From Edaphochlamys debaryana (Eukaryota; Chlorophyta; Chlorophyceae; Chlamydomonadales): a stretch of DNA of 64,000 bases. Of the stretch, positions 24,486 to 35,663 are shown in pieces. Each line of letters opens with the position of its first letter. The first letter of the stretch is position 1. Both the position numbers and the translations under genes were made by a program. The notes below the pieces were generated by a model. The model saw only the letters and a list, made by a program, of their open reading frames with translations, did not search any database and was not told where the DNA came from. The stretch spans positions 186,001 through 250,000 of the forward strand of contig JAEHOE010000105.1 of NCBI GenBank assembly GCA_016858145.1, given 5' to 3'.

Positions 24486-24726
24486 TAACAGTGGTACCCA
24501 GCTAAGGGGTGGGTTGATGGGGGAGGCTCAGGCTGTGCGGAGGTGGTGCGGAGTGGTGGTGGCCCCCTACCTCACTGTGCTAGGCTGCCGCCTGCGCAGG
24601 GAGCGGCAGGAGGTGTTTGACGAGCTGGTGGCGCGCGGGAGCACGCCCCGGTGGCGCAAAGGTGTGCAGATCGAGTTTCTGGAGGCTGGTGTGTGGAAGC
24701 AGTTCGACTTCGGCCCTACGGGGTAG
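24486..24726 (+). pseudogene. Fragment related to the unknown protein at 7104-7590
   Basis: A short plus-strand frame ends at 24726 and encodes VVVAPYLTVLGCRLRRERQE and then GSTPRWRKG. Its order and spacing parallel VVVVPYLTRTGM, RKERTDVFRRL and GSPRWKDG in the fragment at 7104-7590. Only the C-terminal about 65 residues are shared. It abuts repeat B at 24800, so it may be part of a composite mobile element. Protein family not identified. Confidence 0.4.
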
Positions 24727-24799
24727 CTCTCTTGCGCTTGCGTGACCTCAACTCTGGCCCTAACGGAGCGTGCGGGTTGGGTCACAGACCATTTGGCCC

Positions 24800-25335
24800 C
24801 TTTCATTTGATTTGTGGAGCGACGGGCGGCGCAGGGGCATCCCGCAGGGCAGCCGCGGCGCGGGCCGTTGGGAGCTTGGGGCGGAAATGCTGACCGTATG
24901 GAAAGCCATGACCGTGCTCTTGTGAGAGAGTGGCGATACACAGCGCAGACATACCGGCGCGAGCCCTTGGCTTGCCACCCAGGCTACTGCACACCTCGTT
25001 GAGTATTCATAGCTCTTGCAAGGAGGCCTGAATCGAAGAGGGGCGGCGGAAGGTCCGAAGTCGGTGCTGGGCTTCGTGTCAAACCCATCGCGAGGGCACG
25101 GAGGTCGGTCAGGGTCACGCACACTGCGCGGGCTTTCGATTATGATATACATGAGTAAGAAGAACACCTTGGGGCTTCCATGCTGTCCAGGGCTCAGCGC
25201 GGCGATGTTGGCGGTAATCGCAAGCCGCTTAGCGCTCAAAGGCTTCCAAATCGCGACCGCTAGGCCAAAAGGCTCGTGTACCTCGCTCTATGTTTACTCC
25301 AAGCAATTTGGCGCAAGACCATCGATGCACGAACC
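24800..25335 (-). repeat. Dispersed repeat B, inverted copy
   Basis: Reverse complement of about 14745-15265 with few differences, including CGATTATGATATACATGAGT on the plus strand. One visible difference is a short insertion (TGCTGTCCA) near 25180. Confidence 0.85.
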
Positions 25336-25353
25336 CGCATCCCCTGCCCCATC

Positions 25354-25990
25354 GACGCACTTACCCGGGCAGGCCCGGGCCCTCCGACCCTCCGAACCCC
25401 CGCGCACCGTCGTCGTGACACCGTCCTTCCCAGGATTCGGTCGGTCCAAGGGGGCGTGTCATCCCTCCGAGGGGGACATGTAGCGGGTGGCGCGTGGGCA
25501 GTAGCGGATGGGAGACGGACATCTTCTCTTTCTATCTTCTGGAGGGTGCATACATGTGTTTGTGCACCCAACCAAACCGGCCAAGTCCGGCATTGCAGCG
25601 CTGCGAAGGCCCCTAACCTATGGCGGCGTGGGTTGATTAGTCCGTGCGCTGTGGGGCGTAGTGCTTGATTGCGCGGCCCCAGTGCTGCCCGGCCTCGCGG
25701 GGTTTGGGGCTCAGCCCTTTTTGGCCTTTCATTTGCAGAGCCACCGGGGGGCGTGGGGGAGCCCCGCCCGCCCGCTTGCCCTGAGGCGTGTGTGGCTGCT
25801 AGGCCACCAGGAACGTGTAGCTTACTCTTGTCGACTCCAAGAAACTTGGTGCAACAGCGCTGCGTCGACGCACTAACCCGGATCGCCCCGGGCCCTCCGA
25901 CCCCCCGCGCGCGCCTGGCTGCCTGCCCGCGGTCGTCAAGTATCCCCCAAGAAACACGGCCAAATGAAAGGCCACCAGATCCGTTCGGTC
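25354..25990 (-). repeat. Repeat A inserted next to repeat C, inverted copies
   Basis: Repeat A (25482-25855) is the reverse complement of 10140-10505. It is bracketed by two similar stretches, CGACGCACTTACCCGGGCAG at 25354 and CGACGCACTAACCCGGATCG at 25864, both followed by CGGGCCCTCCGACC. Positions 25895-25990 are repeat C, the reverse complement of 14610-14700. The bracketing copies suggest that A entered a pre-existing B-C unit by insertion or recombination. Confidence 0.75.
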
Positions 25991-27129
25991 TAGTCCCTGT
26001 CCTGAGGAGGACAGACACCCTTGTTTGCTGTGACCGTGTACTGCATGGGGAGATGTACAGCAGGCAAGCCCGTGAGGTTGACTGTCCCTAGCCGCGGCGT
26101 TCGGCGTCGATTGTGAAAGCCCCGGCTATCTAGCTGCACGTTGCTTCCCAGGACATTCCCGGGACCTATGTGGCTAGACCCCAATCCCACTGTGAGCGCC
26201 AATCTCAGGGTGGTGTGCCCGTGTCCGCATGCGCGGCAAACAAGGCTGGATAGGAACGAGTTACATAACGATAACGTGTAACGGCGCCTGCAACTAACGC
26301 GAAGGCATCCCGCTCTTCAGCTAGCAATTGCAGCCCACAATGCCCGGCTTGCAACGTGCCCCCCCGACGCTTAGTCAACGCGCTTCACGTGGAAGCTTCG
26401 GGGGATGGCAGGGCCGCAGAGGAAGGGGACGTTAAGGAGGGACGGTTGAAGCAGCACGTCGCACCCGCACACCTGCCCGAGCTCACCCGAGGCCCCTCTC
26501 ACCCGTTGTAACAAGAGGTTTAGTGCACTGGTTGATGCCTAGGCAGGAATCCTACCGTTACACTCCTCCCCACCTGATCTCGAGAGTCCCTGCGAGTCAA
26601 CTACCGTAGTAGTACGAGGGCCCAGCCCAAGCTCCCCGGCACTTATAGATTCTATATCCCTTTCGCGGGCTCACGGTCCCCGAGTCGGGTGCAGAGTTGG
26701 GGCATCGGTACCTCCTGTGCGCCTAGTCCGGGCTCGAACCCAGGACTTCGTAAAGTATGGGCGCTTTCCGAGCATTCCTAACTGCTCGTACCACTGTAAT
26801 AAGAGGTTTAGTGCTTTGGTTGATGCATAGGCAAGAATCCTACCGTTACACCCGTCTCGAGTGTTGCGCTTGTTGCCCGTGGGTCGCTGACCCTGGTGGT
26901 TGGGTGCTGGCAGAGCACCGTCAGGCCGAGGAGGCTGCCACTGTAACAACTACTACTACTTGCCCGACTGATGGACCTCGCCCTTCCAGCCTTGCGGAGA
27001 GGAGAGAGGGTGCATAACGCTGGGCGAGGCTGGGCTGGCGGAGGGATTCCTACAACCGAGCCGTTGACCATGAAGTGGACCGCGGGGGGAAGGAGAAACG
27101 ACGAGGTGTTGCGAAAAACAAGGCCATCA
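25991..27129. other. No gene recognised; SINE-like piece with tRNA-like boxes
   Basis: Two similar 60-bp segments, at 26506-26565 and 26795-26855, share AAGAGGTTTAGTGC and GAATCCTACCGTTACAC. Between them the minus strand reads GAGCAGTTAGGAATGCTC (a D-arm-like hairpin, about 26780-26800) and then GGGTTCGAGCCC (B-box-like, about 26730-26745). The order fits a tRNA-derived SINE head, but the T stem is mispaired and no acceptor stem forms. It is not called a functional tRNA. Confidence 0.35.
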
Positions 27130-27960
27130 AAGTGCGTTCCTGGCCTACAACACTGGCGAGCTACTATCCGCAACTCTGCTCTTGCGAGCATCGAAGCAAC
27201 GACCTTGCGGCCAGCTGGCCGGAGCCCAAGCAGGTGACTGTGGGGTTCCCGTCACACGCAGACTCACCGGTGTGACCTGAACGTGCGATTTGGGTGCGCA
27301 GCGTCTCCGGCGGCTCGCTATATGCCCGGACCCGCCCAGCATCATCATACAGACCTGAACGTGAAGGGAGAAGCGCCGTGGTCAGACGCGAAGGAGAAGG
27401 AGTCAGCCATCGAACATGCGCAAAGCCAGGGCGGGGGCAGAAGCAGCAACAGGAAGCCTAAGAGCCGCCGGAGACTGCGCGGGAGACACGAAAGAGGGCA
27501 CCGAGCGGGGCAGAAGCCAGCAACGAGGACACGGCGAGGGCCGTACGGCACACAGGACCCGGTGCACCGAGGGGCAGGGAGAACCGGGGGCAAGGTTACG
27601 CGGGCAGGAAGGGGCGGAAAGAGGGGTGCGGTCCGAGAGGCCTGGATGGGGTGGCTGGCAAGCAGCGACCCCACCCATCCGGGATCAGCAGGGAAGGGCC
27701 CCGCGCGTGAGAGTGGGCGAGCTCCCCGCCAGCGCCCAGGCGGATCACGGCGGCGGACCCCAGCATGTGAAGTGTGGGGCCAGCGATGCAGGGGAGCAGC
27801 CGCGGGCGCGCGGTGCAGGTGAGCGTGCGTGGAGAGTGGAGGATGCGGCGGCTTGCAGCCAGAGCAGGGGCTCAGGCGGGTGGGGCACGAGATGGCGCAG
27901 GCCGCGAAGGCCCGCCCGCGGCGCCCGGCCCCGATGTCTTCATGTCTTCATGCAGGCCCC
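27130..27960 (+). repeat. Dispersed repeat X, uninterrupted copy X1
   Basis: This copy carries the unoccupied forms of two insertion sites that are filled in copy X3. Positions 27689-27697 (CAGGGAAGG) correspond to the L1 target site at 52791-52799 and 58769-58777. Positions 27946-27953 (CTTCATGC) correspond to the MITE target site CTTTATGC at 59009-59016 and 59412-59419. From 27400 to 27688 X1 is about 95% identical by eye to 52490-52790. A diverged relative is at 47885-48390. No coding sequence could be assigned to X. Confidence 0.85.
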
Positions 27961-29429
27961 CGCCTTCGCCGCCACCGCCGCCGCCCTAACCCGCCCGCCT
28001 TCCGCCGGTCGCCCCGCTGGGCCTTGGCCCGTCAGGCATGTCGGGCTTGGCCCCTGAGCGCGTCCGAGCGTGGGTCTGGTGGGGTGCCGCTCTGCTTCGC
28101 CTCTCCTTGTTCGGGTTTGGGTCTGGGTCTCGGTCTGGGTTTTGGTCTGGGAGTGGGTGTTGTCAGGGTCTGGGTCTGGGTGCCGGGGTTCGCTCCGCTG
28201 TCGCGCTCGTAGCGTGCTTGGGTTTGAGTTTGGGGCTTTTGGTTCTGGGTCGAGGTCCAGGGCTTCCCTCTGTCTGTTCGGCTGTTGCCTTGCGTGCGTC
28301 GTTGGGTCCTGTTCCGTCGTCGTGCGCCGTTGAGTCTGGCTGCGTTTTCGTGCGGGGTGCGGGTTTGCGCTGCGAGTCCGTCCTGGTGCGCGGGGTTGGG
28401 GTTTCGCCTGGTGTTGTGCTTTTTGGGTGCTTTGTGGTCTTCCCACGGGTCGCGGGGCGTGACCACTGGAGCTGTCAGGCCACTGGATGCCTGCCACCGT
28501 CCCCGGTGCGATCCCGTGGAGCCGCGTGCCCACTGCGGACGGTGGGGAGCCACGCATGGCCCACCCCGCCCCCGGCCGCACACACACACGCCCGCACCCC
28601 AGCCCCCCTTCTCCCCCGTACGCTGCACTGCACGCCACCCGGCCCTGGGGCTCCGGGTTTCGGGTTCCGGCTGTCTTGCTTGGGAGACCCCGCCGTCGGG
28701 GGCATGTCACACCCGTACTGCATGCCCGCCCGGGTACCCTTGAGCCCTGCAGGTTGCTTGCCTCCTACTTCCGCCATCGCCCGAGTTCCTAGGCGCTCCC
28801 GGGGTCGCAACCTGCTCTGCTCGCACGCTGCTCGCCCGCATGGTCGCGTACTGACGCTCTTCTCTTCCTCTTCTCGGGCGACGTCTTCTACACCCCAGGT
28901 TCGGCTCCATGGGGCGTGGGGACACCTAGGCTTCCGCGGGCTTTGGTCGCGCCAACTCGGGCGATGGCGGATGGCGGGGGTGTGCAGAGGGGGATGGAGG
29001 TCCCTCCCCCTCTGCACACCGAAGGTAAGCCCAGGTAAGCCCAAGGTAAGCTGGGCTACGGTGTTGCTATCCGACCGGGCTAGGGGCAGGCTTTCGGGCT
29101 CTGTTGCGCGCTGGCACCCTAACACAAACTCGCCCGCCCTCCCTTTCCCATAACTTCGTGTGCGTGTCCACCCGCAAGATTCCGTGCCCCTTTGCCCTCG
29201 CGGGCCCTCCCTCTCCACAGGCGCCGGCGAACACTCGGTAAGCTCCCCACAGGTCTGCGTAGTCTGCGGAACACGCCCTACGCCACAACCAAGCGCTTCG
29301 CTTCGTTGATGTCTTCTAACCCCGCACGGCAGTGAAGAGGACCGCGGGGGGGGAAGGCTTTGTTGCACTGCGCACGGCAAGCCCGGGCTGAAGGCCGGGC
29401 TGAGGCCAGCGCAAGGACCACCTACGTAC
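27961..29429. other. No gene recognised; GGGTCT-rich low-complexity stretch
   Basis: Positions about 28105-28190 and 28210-28260 are rich in GGGTCT, GGGTTT and GGTCTGGG words on the plus strand. They resemble a decayed 6-bp array, not a telomere. Around 28970-29050 the word CCCAAGGTAAGC or CCCAGGTAAGC is repeated. Several long GC-rich open frames overlap here on both strands and none has a recognisable domain. Confidence 0.45.
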
Positions 29430-29653
29430 CGTCGTGGCGCCAGTCCAGTTTGGCTCGGTCTCCTCGATCTTGGGGAAGCCGGCGACCACGCCCTTGACCG
29501 CGTCCTCCACGTAGCCCGCGGCGCCCTCCTTCTCGGCATCGGTAGGCTCGAGGGAGGACGAGGGCGGCAGCGGGGCGTTGGAAGAGAAGCCGTCGGCGAA
29601 GGGCTTGCGGGCGTCGCTGTGGTTGGAGATGCGGCCAGTGAACGTGTTTGCGA
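29430..29653 (-). pseudogene. Exon copy of the unknown gene at 35664-36355
   Basis: Encodes NTFTGRISNHSDARKPFAD and onward to EPNWTGATT, nearly identical to the third exon of the gene at 35664-36355. The donor GTACGTAGG is retained at its 3' end (29429 downwards). The homology continues past the donor into the intron and beyond (to about 29340), so genomic DNA, not cDNA, was copied. The other exons are not seen here. Confidence 0.6.
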
Positions 29654-30437
29654 AGTTGTCTTGCCCCATTTCTCCCCGGTAGGGAAAACGGGGCTACGCC
29701 TATGCAATCGTGTCTGAACAGACACTGCTCGTCATTTGGGGTTCGTCCAAGTGTTAGGCGCAGTCTGGGCGCAGTCAGACATAGAGTGCAGCCGCAGGGA
29801 CGGCGCGGCCACTCATGTACGCATGCATAGACGTGTGTTACGTGCTAGTCTTCAGCGGACCCCATCCGGCACAAGCCGGAACGTGGACAACTGCAGGGCT
29901 TGCGCCAGTTTCGGCGATACCCGGCGTGCCCGAAGCCACACCCCGTTGGCACCCCCCATCGTCCCCTTCCGTTGATACCCCGTGCGTGGGCACCCCTCAG
30001 TGTACTAGAGCCGCTCTTCACTTGCACATCACTTCTAACACACAATTGTCCAAACAAGGGGCAAGCCTTGACTGCTGCGCAGCTCAGTGGTTTTCGGGCG
30101 GCTGACAAGGGAGTGACAAGGAAGGGGACCCCCAGGAGACCCGAGGCGAGCAACTGCGAGAGTGGGGTCAAGCTGACTCAAGTGACAGCTCGTAAAGCGG
30201 CTTGCCTTCAGGGGGGGGTTAGGAATGATGTAGGAATACCCCATGTCTCCTTTGGACAGAGCTAGGTGCGAAGAGCCCGAATCCTCTCCCAGACAGGGGG
30301 GGGGGGGGGGCAGGAAGTATAAAAAACTACACCACGCTTTAACTTTAGAGAGCTCGACAAGAGGAGCCCAAATCCGCTTTCAGAATGAAAATCGAGGTTC
30401 TAGGAAAAAAGTTATGAGCCCTCAAAGTTGAGGGGGG

Positions 30438-30471
<34 letters not shown>

Positions 30472-31486
30472 GGGGGGTCCCGAACTTTTGTACAGCTCCC
30501 GTCCAAACTTTTGTCACAGCGGTCTGACGCAGCCCAAGGGCCCTTTCCTTGCGAAAACGCGTGGTATCAAGGAGAGGCTGAACCGTGGGTGTGCCTGAGC
30601 ACCACAGACCATAGGGATGGTGGTCGAAGGGTGGCTGCGGGTGCCAATTGTCGGCATGTCCGCGCGTGGGACACGTCACGACCGGCACTGTCACCGCTGC
30701 TAGACGTCCGGGTGTACTATGATGACCGTAGCTCATCATATAGGAGGCCTATGGCATGAATAGCGCGGATGCAAGGTACCGGAGAGTGGTCCATGGACGC
30801 GGGGATGGTCGATGGACAGGACCCAAGCCTCATCGACGCTTCCGGTTCACGCGCAAGGCAGCAGCGCACACGAAGCGCAGCCGATTGGCACAAAAGTCGA
30901 GGGAAACGGGTTACATTATGGCCATGTACGGCAGTGTGTGCAGTGTACGGCAAGGGGGGGGGGTGGGGGGGTCGGGGGGGGTCCGAACTTTTGTGGGGTG
31001 GTGTATGGGACTAATGTTTTTACCCCCCCCCCCTGGGGAGAGCCCCCATATCTGCAAGCAGTAGTCTATGGGCAGGCCACATCGCCCCCACGGTGTGCCT
31101 TAGATAGGTTACCTGCAGTCGCACCGCTGGGTCCCGGAAACAAGCACGTTGAAGCTTCGCACCCTCAGATTTATGGCCCACAGGTCTAGGGCCCACATCG
31201 AGGCTTTTCTTGCAAAGATCTGGGCCCCCAAAGTTCAGGATGGGTGGGTGCGTCTGGGAACTTTCGTCAAGGTGGGGCCACGAACTTTCGTCCGTCGGCT
31301 CAGGTCGGCTCCTGCGCTCTTCCAGGGGTCCAAATGGCGTGTCATAACAATAACTCAGGCCTACGCGCCGGGTACAGCGGTCGGGGGGCGGGTCCAGGTC
31401 GGGCATGACCCGCCATGTCGGGCATGACAACCCTTGCGGAACACTTGGGGGACCACCTCCTGCTGTGTGACACACCGCTTGCAAGG
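29654..31486. other. No gene recognised; dispersed repeat pieces and poly-G
   Basis: Positions 29685-29800 (minus) are one copy of a family also at 46408-46495 and 63688-63825 (GGCGTAGCCCCGTTT core). Positions 30050-30095 (minus) match 46087-46130 and 63411-63455 (GAGCTGCGCAGCAGTCAAGG). The segments at 30922-30990 and 33021-33080 share a TACGGCA-rich palindrome followed by a G-run. CGAACTTTTGT follows a G-run at both 30473 and 30975. Confidence 0.45.
30426..30478. repeat. Near-pure poly-G tract
   Basis: About 50 nt of G interrupted by three A residues. A shorter G-run is at 30296-30310. Length in such tracts is unreliable in any assembly. Confidence 0.9.
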
Positions 31487-32945
31487 ATGCGATGGTTACA
31501 GCAGGAACCGTCTCCAGAAGGGGAGGGGTTGAGCGAGAGCGCCACCTACTGGGTGTGCCACCTGCACACGGACACCTACGCTACGTGACTGACTTTCGGT
31601 CGTCACGCCACGTCGCTAGGGCCGGGCCCGTAGAACCCCCCTCATCATTCTACCGCCGTGTCTTTGGTCGTCGTCAATCAGTGCCAGGACGCCTGGGGGC
31701 TCCTGCACAGTCAATCTGCCACCTGAGACTCGCAAGAAAGGGTGGTCCGCCGGTATTGTCTCCCAGCCACTTGGTGGCCTGAGCGCAGCAAAAGAGTGAA
31801 GCGCTCCCCAAAACTCAGCTGACACCAGCACACGTCCTCGGTTCAGCACCCCGAGACGGTTCCCATTCTCCCTTGTCGCGTACAGATATCGGCGTCCCTT
31901 CTCCATGGCTGTGTTGGCTGCAAGACACACCACATCCCAGACCCTCTCATCCACTCCCTGCGTAGGTCGAGCAAGCCAAAGGTTGAACCGGCGGAGCGGC
32001 CAGGTCCACGGCATGCCCTGCTCGCCCCCTAGACATGCGCACATCTCATCAACCAAGCCCTGTGCCAAGTAAAACTTCCAAAAGTGGTGCAGCCTGTCAC
32101 CTCCGTGCATTGCAGTCTCACATGGGCACGTGGGACCCCCGCCAAAAAGCTTCCTTCCACATCCTTCTCCCAGCGCAGGGCCCACAGCCTGGTGGCATGT
32201 AGACAAAATCCAAATGCTTGCCTTTCACAAGCGGGCTCCATCTGCAGGGCCGTGGCCAAGCTCACAGGCTAGCCGCTGGCACAAGCGTCTGTCCGATCCG
32301 CCAACTTATGCATCCCAAAAGTTCTTTCCATGCCTCCTCCTCTGGGCAGGCCAAGTCCGGGTTCTCTATCACCTCCGTTGCTGCTGTTGCACCCACGGTC
32401 ATCAAGCCTCCCCAGGAGCGCAGGGCCATTGCGGAGCGCTGCGGGTAGTGCCTCATAACCCCCTCGTCCCCACACGCCAACGATAATGTCTTCTTTCACC
32501 CTTCTTGAGCACTCGCTCCTAGACATAGGTGGCAGCCTGCCCCCCTGGGCTCCACTAAGCCCAGCTCTTGCTCCCAACCCTGCCCTGTAGGCCCTCACTA
32601 ACTGGCCAACTGTCCTCAGTTTATTGATACCCATCAGGTCCGCAAACATGCTCTCCACGTCTCCAGGCCCCCCGCGGCCCGCTGCTGCGGGTCTGAGGGC
32701 CGGGTTTCCCCATAACGGCGCGCTGTGAACCCACGGCGGAGAACGGGGGAGAAGGAGCAGCGCCCCCGTTATCATGTTCAGCGTCGGGCAGGGGCTGTTT
32801 ACCGTGGTTCCCAGCACCTTGGTGGCGGCGTTGGGGCCTGCCCGCTGGGCGGTGAAGAGGCAAAGTGGGTGTACGGCAGGGTGCGTTCGCCGGAGCAGCT
32901 CCATTGCGACCGTTGGCCACACTGGCCTGAAGCGGAGGAGTAGAA
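31487..32945 (-). mobile_element. L1 LINE, 5'-truncated copy 2
   Basis: 1459 bp corresponding to the 3' part of ORF2 and the 3' UTR of the element at 52800-58768, same orientation. It is flanked by a perfect 10-bp target duplication GCTTGCAAGG at 31477-31486 and 32946-32955. The 3' end starts at the identical ATGCGATGG as the other copies. At the 5' truncation a few extra bases lie before the duplication, as is common at LINE 5' junctions. Frames are interrupted: the C-terminal part (GDRLHHFWKFYL, GWETIPADHPFL) is readable, but internal deletions relative to copy 3 shift it elsewhere. Confidence 0.93.
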
Positions 32946-32955
32946 GCTTGCAAGG

Positions 32956-34060
32956 CAGTAGTGCACATGGTGAGCAGTCCATTCGCGCAGAAATGAAGGA
33001 AAATGCCGTACGTTTAGTGCATGTGCTGTGCTGCCGTACGTCGTACGGCATGGGTGGGGGGGGTCAGAAACGTTTGTGGCATGGGGTGCAAAACACTTGT
33101 CCCTACCCCCCCTGCGGTCCGGAGCCAAGCGTGCCATCGTGCTCTGCGCTGCATAGCGCTTTGCTTTAAACGTCCTGCTGCGCAGCGAGGCGGGCTCGCC
33201 CCCCGAGAAAAAAATGGGAACGCTATGCTTGCAGGGGCAGTGCAGCGTCGTCCGGATGATGACGAAGGGGGATGCAGCTCGCCGCAGCGAAGGGGGCGGG
33301 GAAGTTGAGGGGGCCAGCGTGCCGAGGTGGAGCGCTGAGGGCATCTGAGGGAGGGCCGGGACCTCCACTCTTGGGGCAGCCCTGGGAGGTGGGCAAGGAC
33401 TACCGCAACTTCAGCCCCAACAGCAGGGCGGGATGAGCAGGCCGTCCAACCCACCGCTTGGCTCTGAAGCGCGCAGATTCCCGACTCGTAGAACGACACG
33501 GTATGCCATCGCCGGGATGCCCACGTAGAGCCGAGTATTTCAGCATTGCTTCGACCTTCTCTAGCGACTTCTATGCCAATGCTCACGATGCTGGCATTCG
33601 CGCTTGCGGTATCGCTACGTGCACGTCCCTGCCTCCGATGCGTCGCGCGTTCAACTTTCGTGGCCAGCTGTATCTTATCGTAAAACGGCATAAGCGCCTT
33701 TAATGCTTCAAAACGGCGGGCTTCTTGAGCTCGGCGGTTCGGCACCCGGCATGCGGCCGAGTGAATCATCACTGCTCTCAAAAATGAAGTTCGGAGATAA
33801 CAGGTGGACAAGAGCGAGCAAAGGGCTGTCTGCTTGCGCTCCCGCCCGCAAGCTGCACGCGGACCGGACCGAATCGGCGGATCGTTCACACTTTGGGGGG
33901 ACAACTTGACTGTTAGTAGGCAGGGCGGTGAAACGACACGAGGTGTGGCTTGCTGTGCCCCCAGAGGGCACCGGGATTCATGCGCGAGTGTATAGCAAGA
34001 ATTACAGTGGCGAGGGATCGCAACCCGCTCGCAATGGTCTGATGGTACCAGACCGCGAGT
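32956..34060. other. No gene recognised
   Basis: Contains a palindromic TGCCGTACGTCGTACGGCA near 33032 followed by a G-run, an inverted match (33132-33178) to 10082-10125, and GATGCTGGCATTCGCGCTTG at about 33590 shared with 14575. Minus-strand open frames here run across the L1 boundary and are not real genes. Confidence 0.4.
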
Positions 34061-34324
34061 GTGGGACGTGGTGTGTCTGGCCGCGATATGCGCGATGGAC
34101 CGGGCCAGAAGGTACACAAGTATGCGCACAGGGACGCTCAGGACCACTCCTTGATGATGGCACAGGCTTTAGCAGTAGCACGAGGCGAGTTTGAGGGCCG
34201 TTTGCAGTGTTTTGCGGAGGTTGGGCTCACGCACAGGGGCTGGGATGAGGTCCCAACCGACCACCCTTTCCTAGCGGCCAGGGCGGACGGATCAGTGCAG
34301 TATGCAGGCCCGGACGCCCCTTGA
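34061..34324 (+). pseudogene. C-terminal remnant of a diverged L1 ORF2
   Basis: The plus-strand frame ends GWDEVPTDHPFLAARADGSV before a stop. This parallels the ORF2 C-terminus of the local L1 family (GWETIPADHPFLRVSGGRL). Sequence identity is low and the orientation is opposite, so it comes from another, older L1 lineage. Upstream coding is not recognisable. Confidence 0.55.
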
Positions 34325-34500
34325 TGGAGGCGGGCCAACTTGACTGTTAGTCTACCAGCAGCGTCGCGCTTGTGCCGCCGTCCAGGGCGTATTCGTACAG
34401 CTGCGAATTCTAATCTCACTCCCCCATCTGAGTCAGCCAGGCGTTTCGGGGCGAATTAAACTTAGGGCCGGGGGGTGCCTTAGACCCCAAAAGCCCTGTC

Positions 34501-34705
34501 TTGCCCCTGAAGGGGCGAGCCACCCCCCCTGTTGCCTTGGTGTCGTCAGGCGAGATGCGGACGTACGCCTTGCCCCAGCTACGCGGGCAAGCAAAGTGCA
34601 AACATTAAGACGACGCTTGCAAATGCCTAGTGTGCCCAGAACACGGACCGCGCGAGTGCTCAGTGCTTAGCCTCACCAGTCGGTCACGCTCTCGATGGAG
34701 GAGGC
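34501..34705 (-). pseudogene. Partial copy of the unknown gene at 35664-36355 (exons 1-2)
   Basis: The minus strand reads a piece ending IESVTDW followed by a GTGAGG donor (about 34675-34705), then WGKAYVRISPDDTK at about 34545-34590. These correspond to IESVTDW and WGKAFVRIFSPDDAK in the gene to the right. The second exon runs on without a donor. A broken duplicate is the simplest reading. Confidence 0.5.
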
Positions 34706-35663
34706 AGGCTATAACAGCAGGCTTGGACGGCGGCAGGCTGTTGGCACATCGCAGCGGGCGCGGTTGGCCTGAACGCGATCTACAATCATTCCATGTTCGT
34801 CTGGGGCCTCAGCAGGACCCTGGCTTCACTTCCTGTCTGCAGAGTTTGTTACAGGCCGTTTGCCAATCCTTGCCTAGTCATAACACCTCCCCGAGGCTGG
34901 GCCCCGCCTGCATGGCTGGCACACGCATGGGCTCTACACCACATCCGGCAAAACAAAACACCGGTACACATTCAGCTTTCCCCGTATTCGAGTGCGAGCT
35001 CTGCTAACAGGGGTGAATGAACCCCCCCACAAGAGCGGCAAACATAGGTGAACCTAAATCGACAAAATAAAGTATCCGCCCATGGACCGTACTGGGCAAA
35101 AGTGTTCGTTCTTCAACATCCAACCGTTCGAACATGCTTGACCCCAGCCAGCAGTTGCAGTGCTACGCCAGGATCGCAATAACCTATGCCAGCAGGCCGA
35201 GTCTAGCCACGCTCCTCCAACGCCTAGTCGACGCGCTTCACGTGGAAGCTGCAGGGGAAAGGGGACGGTAGGGAGGGGGTATTTGACACATCACGTGACA
35301 CCTGTACGCGCATTCCCGCCCACCTTCACCGGCTGCTCGCCTGCCCCTTTGCTGTGCCTCCTACCAGTCCATGCACCACCCCCTCACCCGTCACGGGCGT
35401 TGCGCTTGTTGCCGGACTGGTGGACCTCGCCTTTCCAGCCCTGTGCAGAGCAAGGGCAAGGAACGCCGCGTGACCTTTTGGCACACTTGTTGGGCCACTG
35501 GGGCAGGCCCAGGCATTCGATGAGTGCACACCCCAGGCAACAGCACGGCACGCAGGCAAGACCTTGAAGAAGTGGACCGCGGGGGATTAGGCTTTGTTGC
35601 ACTGCGCACGGCAAGCCCGGGCTGAAGGCCGGGCTGAGGCCAGCGCATGGACCACCTACGTAC
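34706..35663. other. No gene recognised
   Basis: Mostly unique-looking. From 35576 the sequence is duplicated from, or to, 29339 onward (intron side of the shared exon). Confidence 0.45.

Noticed and set aside
26690..26810. Functional tRNA gene
   Set aside because: D arm and B box are present, but the T stem is mispaired and no acceptor stem can be formed.
28105..28260. GGGTCT/GGGTTT stretch as interstitial telomere
   Set aside because: The words do not match the algal TTTTAGGG repeat and the spacing is irregular. It is better read as decayed low-complexity sequence.
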